Shown here in pieces: positions 7,573 to 15,967 of a stretch of 27,995 nucleotides of DNA. Every line of letters begins with the position of its first letter. Position 1 is the first letter of the stretch. The notes below the pieces were generated by a model, which did not search any database, had not been told where the DNA came from, and saw nothing but the letters and a program-made list of their open reading frames with translations. This DNA is from CAZRIE01 sp964600075. Lineage in GTDB: Bacteria > Bacteroidota > Bacteroidia > Flavobacteriales > Flavobacteriaceae. A program made the position numbers and the translations under genes. The stretch is from the NCBI GenBank assembly GCA_964600075.1, contig CAZRIE010000054.1:1-27995 (forward strand), read 5' to 3'.

Positions 7573-8943
7573 TTGTTTCAGTCGTATACCAAAGAATTTC
7601 GCTATAATATTAAGCTCTCCGTGCCTGTTATCATGGGTATGCTTGGGCATACATTTGTGCAGTTGGCCGATAATATTATGGTAGGTCAGTTGGGAACGGC
7701 TGAATTAGCTGCGGTTTCTTTGGGCAATAGTTTTGTGTTTATTGCCATGTCGCTAGGTATTGGCTTTTCTACGGCCATTACCCCTTTGGTGGCAGAGGCA
7801 GATGGGGCGGGAAATAAAGCTGATGGTAAAAGTGCCTTAAAGCACGGTCTCGTTTTGTGCACAGTTTTGGGGCTTTCGCTCTTTGGTATTATTCTATTGG
7901 CGAAGCCCTTGATGTACTTGATGAAGCAACCGCCAGAAGTGGTCGAACTGGCCATTCCATATCTTGATTTGGTCGCTTTTTCTTTGGTGCCTTTGATTAT
8001 TTTTCAAGCCTTTAAACAGTTCTCCGAGGGTTTGTCACAAACCAAATACCCGATGTACGCTACAGTTCTTGCAAATGTGGTCAATATTGTGTTGAACTAT
8101 CTGTTGATTTTCGGGGCGTTCGGATTCCCGAAAATGGGTATTGTAGGCGCGGCCATTGGTACATTGGCCGCGCGTTTTATAATGGTCGGCCATTTGTGGG
8201 TCCTATTAAAGAGCAAAAAGAAATTCCATGATTACGTAACCGGATTCAATTTTCGGATAATCGAGCGCAAAGTAATCGACAAGATTATCGGTTTGGGCTT
8301 TCCTTCCGCATTGCAAATGTTTTTCGAAGTCGCCATTTTTACGGCTGCGATATGGCTCAGTGGTGTACTCGGGAAAAACGCCCAGGCAGCGAATCAGATT
8401 GCCTTGAACTTGAGCAGTATGACTTTTATGTTCGGTATGGGGCTTGGCGTTGCGGCCATGATACGGGCCGGTAACCAAAAAGGGTTGAGGAATTTTACAG
8501 AACTACGGCGTATTTCACAATCCATTTTCTTGCTGACCTTTTTACTCGAAATTATTTTTGCGGCACTGTTCCTTTTGGGTCGCCATTGGTTTCCTACTTT
8601 ATATCTAGATATTGACGATGTGGCAAATATGGCAGATAATACCCAAGTGATAATTTTGGCAGCAGAATTACTTTTGGTGGCCGCCTTTTTCCAGATATCC
8701 GATGGGGTGCAAGTAGTGGTTCTAGGAGCGCTGCGGGGGATGCAAGACGTTAAGATTCCGACTTTGATTACCTTTATTGCCTATTGGGCAATCGGTTTTC
8801 CGGTTAGCTATTATCTCGGCCTGCATACAGATTTGAAGAGCACCGGCATTTGGATCGGGCTGCTTACAGGCCTTACCGCATCGGCGATTATGTTGTATAT
8901 TCGGTTCAATTATCTGACCAAAAAGTTAATAGTACATCAGTAG
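7573..8943 (+). CDS. MATE family multidrug efflux transporter
   Basis: A 456-residue integral membrane protein with about twelve hydrophobic segments in two homologous halves, the normal size and layout for NorM/DinF-type MATE proteins. Typical signatures are LSVPVIMGMLGHTFVQLADN and MVGQLGTAELAAVSLGNS in the first helices, and GMGLGVAAMIRAGNQKG and DGVQVVVLGALRGMQDVKIP in the second half. It would export cationic drugs or metabolites in exchange for sodium or protons; the real substrate is unknown. No ATG fits the N-terminus, so TTG at 7573 is taken as the start; a stop lies in frame upstream at 7537. It is a single-gene unit followed by a 113-base gap. Confidence 0.9.
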   Translation: MFQSYTKEFRYNIKLSVPVIMGMLGHTFVQLADNIMVGQLGTAELAAVSLGNSFVFIAMSLGIGFSTAITPLVAEADGAGNKADGKSALKHGLVLCTVLGLSLFGIILLAKPLMYLMKQPPEVVELAIPYLDLVAFSLVPLIIFQAFKQFSEGLSQTKYPMYATVLANVVNIVLNYLLIFGAFGFPKMGIVGAAIGTLAARFIMVGHLWVLLKSKKKFHDYVTGFNFRIIERKVIDKIIGLGFPSALQMFFEVAIFTAAIWLSGVLGKNAQAANQIALNLSSMTFMFGMGLGVAAMIRAGNQKGLRNFTELRRISQSIFLLTFLLEIIFAALFLLGRHWFPTLYLDIDDVANMADNTQVIILAAELLLVAAFFQISDGVQVVVLGALRGMQDVKIPTLITFIAYWAIGFPVSYYLGLHTDLKSTGIWIGLLTGLTASAIMLYIRFNYLTKKLIVHQ

Positions 8944-9012
8944 GCCGTAGTTAGTAAATAGGGCTAGTGAAATAGCATTTATAACGTAAAAACAATTTGA
9001 TCCATAAGCTAT

Positions 9013-9040
9013 TCCCCTCCTTTGTAGGGGTTAGGGGAGG
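9013..9040. repeat. C/G-rich hairpin element
   Basis: The segment begins TCCCCTCCTTTG and ends TTAGGGGAGG. CCCCT (9014-9018) can pair with AGGGG (9026-9030), and CCTCC (9016-9020) with GGAGG (9036-9040), giving alternative hairpins. It stands out as a GC-rich island 17 bases before the small acidic protein gene. Similar intergenic elements are, to my recollection, dispersed in flavobacterial genomes; only one copy is in this window. Confidence 0.5.
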
Positions 9041-9057
9041 ACTTTTAAATCAATCCA

Positions 9058-9285
9058 ATGGAATTTCCAAAATTTTTATTAGGAGATAATACCGATTATC
9101 CCTCGGCTATTTTTGTTGTGCACACGGAATATCCAAGGTTCGTCATCAATCTTGAAAATGATGAGGTAGAATGGTTGGAAGATTTTTCACAAGAAGATCA
9201 AAAGGAATTAGAGGCCGAGGCTGAAAGCCTTATTGAACAAGCAAACACCTTTTATGACCGGGAGGTTTCCCGCTACGAAGACTAA
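9058..9285 (+). CDS. Small acidic conserved protein of unknown function
   Basis: A 75-residue cytosolic protein starting at ATG 9058, with no signal peptide or membrane segment. The first half looks beta-rich (FLLGDNTDYPSAIFVVHTEY, FVINLEND) and the second half is a strongly acidic helix with many Glu, ending DREVSRYED. I do not recognise a named domain. Codon use looks like its neighbours, and the stop is only five bases before the PAP2 phosphatase start, so it is very probably real and co-transcribed with the phosphatase and glycosyltransferase genes. A role linked to those genes is only inferred from position. Confidence 0.75.
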   Translation: MEFPKFLLGDNTDYPSAIFVVHTEYPRFVINLENDEVEWLEDFSQEDQKELEAEAESLIEQANTFYDREVSRYED

Positions 9286-9290
9286 TCATC

Positions 9291-9860
9291 ATGTGGGAAG
9301 AACTGATTCACCACGATAGAGAACTGTTTCTTTTTTTGAATAATCTGGGCAATCCTACCTGGGACGGCTTTTGGATGTTCGTAACTAATAAGTTTAGTGC
9401 AATTCCGCTCTACTTGGCACTGTTACTTCTTACCTATAGACAGTTCGGACTTAAAAAATTGGTTGTTGTTTTGGTGACCGTTGCCCTTATGATATTGGTA
9501 ACCGATCAATTATCAAATTTCTTCAAATATGGGATACAGCGTTTACGACCATGTTATGACCCCGATCTAAACGGATTTGTACGATTGGTGAAAAACTCTT
9601 GCGGAGGGAAATTCGGTTATTTTTCTGCTCATGCGGCCAATAACTATGCAGTAGCTTTTTTCTTTACATTTTTGTTGAGGTCGAAATTTCGCTATATAGG
9701 AATTTTCTTGATGGTTTGGGCATTTTTAGTCGCATATAGTCGTATATATATTGGTGTTCATTTTCCGCTAGATGTAGTGACCGGAGCCTTAATTGGTCTG
9801 ATTTTTAGTTGGTTATTTACTAAGTTAGCTATATTTGCAGTCGAGAAAATCCCTGTATGA
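9291..9860 (+). CDS. PAP2 family membrane phosphatase
   Basis: A 189-residue membrane protein with about five transmembrane helices. The three phosphatase motifs are present: K79-x6-RP (KYGIQRLRP, 79-87), SAH at 112-114 and SR-x5-H-x3-D at 150-161 (SRIYIGVHFPLD). The catalytic His are therefore H114 and H157. The middle motif is SAHA where PSGH is usual, a change seen in other members. Enzymes of this type remove phosphate from undecaprenyl pyrophosphate or other lipid phosphates on the outer face of the inner membrane. The stop overlaps the start of the GT39 glycosyltransferase by four bases (ATGA), a sign of translational coupling, which points to a polyprenyl phosphate recycling role. Confidence 0.9.
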   Translation: MWEELIHHDRELFLFLNNLGNPTWDGFWMFVTNKFSAIPLYLALLLLTYRQFGLKKLVVVLVTVALMILVTDQLSNFFKYGIQRLRPCYDPDLNGFVRLVKNSCGGKFGYFSAHAANNYAVAFFFTFLLRSKFRYIGIFLMVWAFLVAYSRIYIGVHFPLDVVTGALIGLIFSWLFTKLAIFAVEKIPV

Positions 9861-11530
9861 TATCTAATTTCAGGTATTGGTTTTTGATGGTTTTGGTCGT
9901 TCTGGTATATATCGCCGGCATGTTCGTGACACTATTCGAAGAAGACTCTGCACAATTCGCTGTTATGGCGATGCGAATGGTTCAAGAGAACGATTTTTTG
10001 AACCTTATTAAGGGCGGTATGGAATATCTCGATAAACCGCACCTACATTTTTGGTTGGCCGCATTATCTTTTAAAACTTTTGGACTTTACGATTGGGCGT
10101 ACAGAATTCCCGCTATTTTAGCTACGCTCCTTGCCGCTTATAGCTGCTATGGCCTAGGAAAATCACTCTACAATGCCTATACGGGTAAGTTGGCAGCATT
10201 GATTTTTATGACCGCCCAGACCATCGTGCTGTCCGTTATTGATGTTCGTACCGATGCAGTACTCACGGCATTTACGATATTTTCAATTTGGCAATTGACC
10301 GTATATGTCGAGAGCGGGGCAACCAAATCTATTGTTTTGGGTGCTTTAGGTGCCGGTCTGGCTTTTTCTACCAAGGGCCAGATAGCCTTACTTTTTATTG
10401 GCCTTGCGTTAGTATCCCATTTGGCTTATACGCGAAAATGGAAAGTATTGTTACATTGGAAGGTAATCTTGGCAATTTTTCTTTTCGCCATTGCCATTTC
10501 GCCGATGCTCTATGCTTACTATCTGCAATTTGATATGCATCCTGAAAAACTCATTCGCGGTACGCCTGGCCGAAGTGGAATTCTATTCATTTTTTGGGAA
10601 CAAAGTATGGAACGTCTGACCGGCGGAGAGATGGGAGCGAATAGTAGTGACTATTTTTTCTTTTTCCATACCTTTCTATGGGTATTTCTACCATGGACGG
10701 TTTTGGGTATCGTAGCGTTCGCATCGCGTACAAAGACTCTTTTTAAACTAAAGTTCCGCTACGACAAAAAAAATGAATTTTTGACCTATGGGGGTATCAC
10801 GCTATTTTTTTTAATAATCAGTTTTTCACAATTTAAACTTCCACATTATTTGAATATAAGCATTCCATTATTTGCGGTGCTGACTGCTTCGTACCTGAAT
10901 GGCCTGTTAAGCCTAACCAATAAGAAGGCCATAAAAGCTTTGTTGGGGGTGCAATATTTTTTGCTGAGTGTAGTATTTATCGCGGCGGTTCTTATCTGTT
11001 TTTATGTATTCAAGTTCGAAAAACTCTATACTTCACTGCTATTGGTCATATTGCTGATGGTTATCACTTATTTCTGCCTAAAGCGCGAGGCCTATTATTT
11101 ACGCATTGTTACCATTTCGGTTTATAGTTCACTTTTATTGAATTCTGTACTCAACCTACATTTCTATCCTAGTCTTTTGAGCTATCAAGGAGGGTCGACT
11201 ATGGCAAAAGTAGTTGTAGAAGAGAATATACCTGTTGACAATATATATAGGCTTTATACAGCAAATGATTGGGGTTTCAACACTTGGGCCTTGGATTTCT
11301 ATAATAAACGACCGATATCAGCAATGAATTTAGAGAACGTAAAGAACAAGCAAGACGTTTGGCTATATGTAAACAATCAAGATCTTGAAAAGCTCCACGA
11401 AAAGGGCGTTGACTGGGACAGACAATATACAAGGCCCAATTTTAAGATTAGCCGGCTGAATGCCAAATTTTTAAATCCAGCTACACGTAAGAAGACGCTC
11501 GAAAAAATACATCTTATACACGTTTACTAG
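9857..11530 (+). CDS. GT39/ArnT-like membrane glycosyltransferase
   Basis: A 557-residue multi-spanning protein of the dolichyl-phosphate-mannose-protein mannosyltransferase (PMT_2/ArnT) family. The first periplasmic loop holds the diagnostic acidic motif FEEDSAQFAVMAMRM (about 27-41) and YLDKPHLHFWLA (57-68), matching the DE.R and KPPL.YW blocks of ArnT. Some ten to twelve hydrophobic helices follow, then a soluble C-terminal domain from about residue 440. The family moves a sugar from a polyprenyl-phosphate carrier to lipid A, protein or another acceptor in the periplasm. The acceptor here is unknown. The PAP2 gene in front and the GT2 gene behind provide lipid phosphate handling and a likely maker of the lipid-linked sugar. 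Confidence 0.88.
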   Translation: MISNFRYWFLMVLVVLVYIAGMFVTLFEEDSAQFAVMAMRMVQENDFLNLIKGGMEYLDKPHLHFWLAALSFKTFGLYDWAYRIPAILATLLAAYSCYGLGKSLYNAYTGKLAALIFMTAQTIVLSVIDVRTDAVLTAFTIFSIWQLTVYVESGATKSIVLGALGAGLAFSTKGQIALLFIGLALVSHLAYTRKWKVLLHWKVILAIFLFAIAISPMLYAYYLQFDMHPEKLIRGTPGRSGILFIFWEQSMERLTGGEMGANSSDYFFFFHTFLWVFLPWTVLGIVAFASRTKTLFKLKFRYDKKNEFLTYGGITLFFLIISFSQFKLPHYLNISIPLFAVLTASYLNGLLSLTNKKAIKALLGVQYFLLSVVFIAAVLICFYVFKFEKLYTSLLLVILLMVITYFCLKREAYYLRIVTISVYSSLLLNSVLNLHFYPSLLSYQGGSTMAKVVVEENIPVDNIYRLYTANDWGFNTWALDFYNKRPISAMNLENVKNKQDVWLYVNNQDLEKLHEKGVDWDRQYTRPNFKISRLNAKFLNPATRKKTLEKIHLIHVY

Positions 11531-11564
11531 AACCTTAGACAGGTACTATGCTTACGTTGGTCTT

Positions 11565-12524
11565 TCAACCAGTAGTTCCTCCGACGGATATTTTTTTTAT
11601 ACGATATGGGCGCTTCTTTTGAGATTCATAGTAAGTACGGATCAGCAGCTCCATTACGATACCGATAGTAAACAATTGAATGCCGGCCAAGATGAACATC
11701 ATACCGAACATTAGCAGCGGTCGCGTACCGATGTCTTCTCCAAAACCTAATTTTACGATGAGTAGATAGATGTTGATAAATACTCCTAGAAGAATAAGCA
11801 GGAAACCAAAAATGCCGAAAAAATGAATGGGCCTCTGAAAATATTTTCGAATGAACAGTAAGAGCATCATGTCGGCAACTACTTTAAAAATACGTTCCAA
11901 TCCGTATTTTGAGACACCCGAATGTCGGGCGTGATGCTTTACGGGAACTTGTTTTATTTGTGCCCCCTCTAAATGGGCCAATAATGTTATGAACCGATGC
12001 ATTTCTCCGTAAAGGTTCAGTTCTTTGGCGATATCTTTTTTAAAAACTTTTAAGGCGCAACCATTATCTTTCAAATTTAGTTTGCTAATACGTCGCACTA
12101 TAAAGTTCGCAATTCTCGAAGGAATTTTCTTAACCCAAGGGTCCTGCCGCTTTTGACGAAAACCGGTCACCACATCGAGATCTTCATTAATAATACAATG
12201 TAGCATTTCGGGTATATCGCTCGGGTCGTTCTGCAAATCACCATCCATAGTAATAATAAACTCTCCCTCGGCATAATCGATGCCCGCTGCGAGCGCCAAA
12301 CTTTGGCCATAGTTTTTTTTGAGAACGATCAAGTGCACTTTTCCATCGTTCATTTTTTCTATGATTTTACGCGTACCGTCAGTCGAAAAATCGTCGACAT
12401 AAATGATTTGATACATATAGCCCTGTAGGCTGTCATGTATTTTCTCGGTCAGCAGTATAACATTATCGGCCTCGTTGTAAAGAGGTACGACTATAGAAAG
12501 TAGAGAAGGTGTTATGGGGTTCAT
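11565..12524 (-). CDS. GT2 polyprenyl-phosphate glycosyltransferase (DPM1/GtrB-like)
   Basis: A 319-residue protein. The N-terminal GT2 domain has LSIVVPLYNEADN (9-21), IIYVDDFSTDGT (40-51) and the metal-binding DGD (94-96, followed by LQNDP). QKRQDPWVKK near 124 is typical of GtrB, ArnC and DPM1-like enzymes. Two hydrophobic hairpins from about 230 to 295 anchor it in the inner membrane. It should transfer a sugar from a nucleotide donor to undecaprenyl phosphate on the cytoplasmic face. It converges on the GT39 gene with only 34 bases between the ends, and the two are natural partners: one charges the lipid, the other uses it. The sugar cannot be told from sequence. Confidence 0.9.
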   Translation of the reverse strand: MNPITPSLLSIVVPLYNEADNVILLTEKIHDSLQGYMYQIIYVDDFSTDGTRKIIEKMNDGKVHLIVLKKNYGQSLALAAGIDYAEGEFIITMDGDLQNDPSDIPEMLHCIINEDLDVVTGFRQKRQDPWVKKIPSRIANFIVRRISKLNLKDNGCALKVFKKDIAKELNLYGEMHRFITLLAHLEGAQIKQVPVKHHARHSGVSKYGLERIFKVVADMMLLLFIRKYFQRPIHFFGIFGFLLILLGVFINIYLLIVKLGFGEDIGTRPLLMFGMMFILAGIQLFTIGIVMELLIRTYYESQKKRPYRIKKISVGGTTG

Positions 12525-12692
12525 GCAATCGATACGGTTTAGAGCAAATTTAGGGTTTTATTGCATAGTACAGTTTTCGCTGCCCAAATGCATTGTTTGA
12601 TTATTTTAGTTATTTTTTTGACTTCGGATGAAGCTTATCAGTAGTAGGAATTGGGTTTTTTATGGAGTAAGCAATTTTTTATTTTCTGACAA

Positions 12693-13784
12693 TCAAGACA
12701 TGGTACTTTTCTTTGAAATACTGATTAATTGTTCGGCGGCACTAAATGGGGAAATTTCATCGGCAATTACTTTTTGCACAAAATTCTCGATTTCGTCAGT
12801 GACGTCCTCATGTTGAAAAAAATCGGATTTAAGACGTTCTTCGATAGTCTCGTAAAGCCAGTTTTTGTTTTGCTGTTTTCTCTTTTTCAAAAAATCACCG
12901 GACTTCTTAGTGCTCTCGACGTAAGAGCGAATCATATTCCAAATTTCTTCAATGCCTTGGTTTTCAATTGAAGAGCAAGTCGATACTTTGGGTTTCCAGC
13001 CATTTTCTTTAGGTAGATAGAGTTCTAAGGCCCTTTGAAATTCGAATTTCGCTGTCTTTGCTCTTTTAATATTTTCGCCGTCGGCCTTGTTAATAACTAT
13101 AGCATCGGCCATTTCTACGATGCCCCTTTTAATACCTTGTAATTCGTCTCCGGCCCCTGCCAGCTTAAGCAGTAGAAAAAAATCGACCATACCATGAACT
13201 GCGGTTTCGCTTTGGCCGACACCTACCGTTTCGATAAGAACGATGTTATAGCCTGCTGCCTCACATAATAGTATCGTTTCTCTAGTCTTTCGAGCTACAC
13301 CGCCAAGCGATTTTCCCGATGGTGAAGGTCGTATAAATGTATTCTGATTCTTGGCCAATGCCTCCATGCGGGTCTTATCTCCCATGATACTGCCTTTACT
13401 TTGGGTACTTGTTGGGTCAACGGCCAATATGGCAAGCTTATTTTCTTCATGGATCAATGTTTTGCCCAAGGTCTCGATAAAAGTACTCTTGCCTACTCCC
13501 GGTACCCCTGTTATTCCGACGCGAATACTATCAGTCTTATGTGCTAGGCACTTTTCGATGATTTCGTTCGCCTTTTGAAGATGTTTTTTTTGGGTGCTTT
13601 CGACTAAGGTTATGGCACGGCCAAGTGCATTTTTATCACCTTTCAGAATTCCGTTCACTAAATCGTCAGTGGAGTGTTCGCTTTTTCTTTCCGTTCGAAT
13701 TCGCGAAATACTCTTACCGTGCGTATTTTTTTTAATGCCCAAACTCAGTTGTTGATGGGAACTTTTACCTTTGTTCTGTCCCAA
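12693..13784 (-). CDS. meaB: Methylmalonyl-CoA mutase-associated GTPase MeaB
   Basis: A G3E-type GTPase of up to 363 residues. Walker A is GVPGVGKST (93-101). VDPTSTQSKGSIMGDKTRM carries the switch Asp, IETVGVGQSE the switch II region, and NKAD (about 227) the guanine specificity motif. MeaB protects and reloads the adenosylcobalamin-dependent methylmalonyl-CoA mutase; no mutase gene is in the window. The start is uncertain: the frame has no ATG near the N-terminus. TTG at 13784 overlaps the DUF2911 gene by 40 bases, while TTG at 13742 falls just after its stop and gives 349 residues. Either way the two genes appear co-transcribed. Confidence 0.92.
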   Translation of the reverse strand: MGQNKGKSSHQQLSLGIKKNTHGKSISRIRTERKSEHSTDDLVNGILKGDKNALGRAITLVESTQKKHLQKANEIIEKCLAHKTDSIRVGITGVPGVGKSTFIETLGKTLIHEENKLAILAVDPTSTQSKGSIMGDKTRMEALAKNQNTFIRPSPSGKSLGGVARKTRETILLCEAAGYNIVLIETVGVGQSETAVHGMVDFFLLLKLAGAGDELQGIKRGIVEMADAIVINKADGENIKRAKTAKFEFQRALELYLPKENGWKPKVSTCSSIENQGIEEIWNMIRSYVESTKKSGDFLKKRKQQNKNWLYETIEERLKSDFFQHEDVTDEIENFVQKVIADEISPFSAAEQLISISKKSTMS

Positions 13785-14314
13785 GAGATGTTCATAAATA
13801 GTTGACCTTGAGTTTCAAAATCTATGGTAAAATTTTCTAAGACTCTGGCTGTTTCTTCTACAGGCACTTCAACTGTGATAATATCTTCTTCCGGAACTCT
13901 TGTCGTCTCATTACCGCCACTAATTAGCGTCACACCCCAGTCGGGAATATCTTTATTGAATATTATCGTCCAACTTTCTTCGCCAGGTTTGGTCCATAAG
14001 GAATAGGTGCCCGATGGCAAGTTTTTGTCAGCAATCCGTATATCGGATGTGGTAGTAAACGTGGTTGGTTCGTTTGCTCCGGTACGCCAAACCGCATCGT
14101 ATGGAACCAATTCGCCGAAAACAACTCGGCCCTTTTTTGAAGGACTCGAATAATTTACCGACAAATCCATATCATTCTGGGTATAAGTCGCTGTCTGTTG
14201 GGAACTGATTTTTTTGGTCTCCTGCTTCATATAGGGCCATGCAACAAAATTGAACAACAACCACAATACCCCTATAGATACAATTACGATAAGTAACCAT
14301 TTTGGAAATTTCAT
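13745..14314 (-). CDS. DUF2911 domain membrane-anchored protein
   Basis: A 189-residue protein with one N-terminal membrane helix (about residues 5-22) and a periplasmic DUF2911 domain. The family hallmarks are GRVVFGELVPYDAVWRTGAN, EPTTFTTTSDI, LPSGTYSLWTKPGEESWTII and a C-terminal ISWDRTKVKVPI. DUF2911 proteins are common in Bacteroidota and have no established biochemical function. ATG 14314 is chosen because it starts directly with the positively charged residues before the membrane helix; a TTG eight codons upstream (14338) is possible. It is the first gene of a minus-strand pair with meaB, divergent from ohr. Confidence 0.85.
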   Translation of the reverse strand: MKFPKWLLIVIVSIGVLWLLFNFVAWPYMKQETKKISSQQTATYTQNDMDLSVNYSSPSKKGRVVFGELVPYDAVWRTGANEPTTFTTTSDIRIADKNLPSGTYSLWTKPGEESWTIIFNKDIPDWGVTLISGGNETTRVPEEDIITVEVPVEETARVLENFTIDFETQGQLFMNISWDRTKVKVPINN

Positions 14315-14468
14315 GTTTCTTTGTTTAGTTTCCCCCAAAATTACAAATTATGGTCGTTATACCGTTCGTTTTTAGCTGTATAACTGTTTTTCACAGTATT
14401 TTAATAGTTCTTTTTATAGTTTTAAAAGCACAAGACCTATCTTAAAGCATAACAAAAAATTAAACATA

Positions 14469-14894
14469 ATGAAAACGATTTTTAAGACTAAAGCAACAAA
14501 TAAAGGAGGTAGAAATGGGCATGTCAAGAGCAAAGATGGAGCTATCGATATGAAAATCAAGATGCCCAGTGCAGAAGGAAAAACGGATGGTGAATCTACA
14601 AACCCCGAGCAGCTTTTTGCAGCAGCGTATTCCACTTGCTTTGCAGGGGCGATACAAGCAGTCGCCAAAGACCATGATGTCGATGACCTCGGTGATTTTA
14701 GGGTGACGGCGATCGTAGGTTTTAATAAAGATAACGATGGGTTTTTTATAGATGCCACTCTAGATTGTCTTTTGCCGACCGTAGATTTAGAAAAAGGCGA
14801 AGACTTAATCAACGCCGCACATGAAATATGCCCATATAGTAAAGCTACCCGAGATAATATTACGGTGCGATTGAACTTATTGCTCGAGGGCTAG
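14469..14894 (+). CDS. ohr: Organic hydroperoxide reductase, OsmC/Ohr family
   Basis: A 141-residue cytosolic thiol peroxidase. The two redox cysteines are at the usual places: C57 in AAAYSTCFAGA and C121 in HEICPYSKATRDNI. The active-site Arg lies in GGRNGHV (R15), and NPEQLFAAAYS is the standard Ohr block. It reduces organic hydroperoxides, normally with lipoylated proteins as the electron source. The CPYSKATRDNI ending favours Ohr over the OsmC branch. It is a single-gene unit divergent from the DUF2911 gene; I found no clear OhrR operator in the 154-base gap. A hairpin terminator follows. Confidence 0.92.
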   Translation: MKTIFKTKATNKGGRNGHVKSKDGAIDMKIKMPSAEGKTDGESTNPEQLFAAAYSTCFAGAIQAVAKDHDVDDLGDFRVTAIVGFNKDNDGFFIDATLDCLLPTVDLEKGEDLINAAHEICPYSKATRDNITVRLNLLLEG

Positions 14895-14917
14895 AAGAAA
14901 CTAAAACTTTTTTATTG

Positions 14918-14946
14918 GGTTCTGAATTTTTTCAGAGCCTTTTTTG
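14918..14946 (+). terminator. Rho-independent terminator after ohr
   Basis: GGTTCTGAA (14918-14926) pairs with TTCAGAGCC (14931-14939) through nine pairs, one of them G-T, around a four-base loop. A run of six T follows at once. It overlaps the last codons of the convergent galM gene. Confidence 0.8.
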
Positions 14947-15894
14947 TTCCCTAGAGAACCGGAACTCCGAAACATTGCGATATCGTTCCCCAGGTTTGAG
15001 AATACAATTGGGAAAGTTATTGTGGTTGGGCGCATCGGGTAGATTTTGGGTCTCAAAACAAATTGCGGCAAAAGCTTTTGGGGTATAGACTACCATCGCA
15101 GGCTGATTGGTGACCACTTCCATTGAAATACCTGATTTTTTTGAGGAGCATTTGGCAGCTGACGAAGACTTTATATCAACGATAAGAGGGTCATCAAAAC
15201 GAACGCTTCCAATGGGCTTTTCCTTCGAGAAATCATATTCCGTGTCTTTGGTCAAAAGTAATTTTCCTGTGGGTAATAGGTTCTCATAGGTCTCTGCATA
15301 TTCGTGGCAGTTCAATTGTAAACGATAATCGTCGACCGAATCTTCATCGTCTAATCGAAAATACGAATGGTTGGTCAGATTTACTACCGTAGTCAGGTCT
15401 GTGGTCGCTTCGTGTGCAATGTGCAATGTATTTCCATTTAATTTGTAAGTTACGGTAGTCTTTAAATTACCCGGATATCCTTCTTCGAGATGTTTACTGA
15501 GGTACGATAGTTTTACATAGGGTTCAACGCCTTTTTGTACTTCCTCAAAAGTCCAATATTTTTTGGCGAAGCCATTCTTCCCCCCGTGCAAGTGCACCCC
15601 ATTCACGTTGTATAAAGGATAATTTTCCCGATCCAACACGAACTCCTTTGAAATACGTCCCGCAAACCTCCCCACACATGCTCCCAGAGAAATTCTATCC
15701 TCTAAATATTTGCTTGGGTACTCAAGTCCCACAACAACATTGGTATAGGTTCCGTCTTCGTTCTTTAGAAGTAATTTCTGTATAATGGCGCCATAATCTA
15801 GTACCACTAAAATGATATTCTCGTTCTGAATTGTAACTTGTTTCAATGGGGTCGAATTAAAATGCGTATAAAAATACTGGTTTCTTTGCAACAT
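14932..15894 (-). CDS. galM: Aldose 1-epimerase (galactose mutarotase)
   Basis: A 320-residue beta-sandwich enzyme of the GalM family without a signal peptide. Motifs include LGACVGRFAGRIS, GVHLHGGKNGFAKKYW with the first substrate His, NLTNHSYFRL with the catalytic acid His, PTGKLLLT, and MVVYTPKAFAAICFETQNLPDAPNH with the catalytic base Glu. The reaction interconverts alpha and beta anomers of galactose, glucose or related sugars. The length is slightly under the usual 340. It converges with ohr and shares the terminator region, and diverges from the ECF sigma operon. No other Leloir pathway gene is nearby, so the preferred sugar is open. Confidence 0.93.
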   Translation of the reverse strand: MLQRNQYFYTHFNSTPLKQVTIQNENIILVVLDYGAIIQKLLLKNEDGTYTNVVVGLEYPSKYLEDRISLGACVGRFAGRISKEFVLDRENYPLYNVNGVHLHGGKNGFAKKYWTFEEVQKGVEPYVKLSYLSKHLEEGYPGNLKTTVTYKLNGNTLHIAHEATTDLTTVVNLTNHSYFRLDDEDSVDDYRLQLNCHEYAETYENLLPTGKLLLTKDTEYDFSKEKPIGSVRFDDPLIVDIKSSSAAKCSSKKSGISMEVVTNQPAMVVYTPKAFAAICFETQNLPDAPNHNNFPNCILKPGERYRNVSEFRFSREQKRL

Positions 15895-15967
15895 TAGAAT
15901 ATTTCCCTCGTCTTTAAAGTAACCGTGATAAGTTCAATACAACTAAAATCGACAACGAAACCGGCCA

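Noticed and set aside
14500..14519. AAAGGAGG followed by ATG inside ohr looks like a strong internal ribosome site.
   Set aside because: It codes for the conserved Gly-Gly-Arg loop of Ohr, and the ATG is in another frame with no meaningful product.
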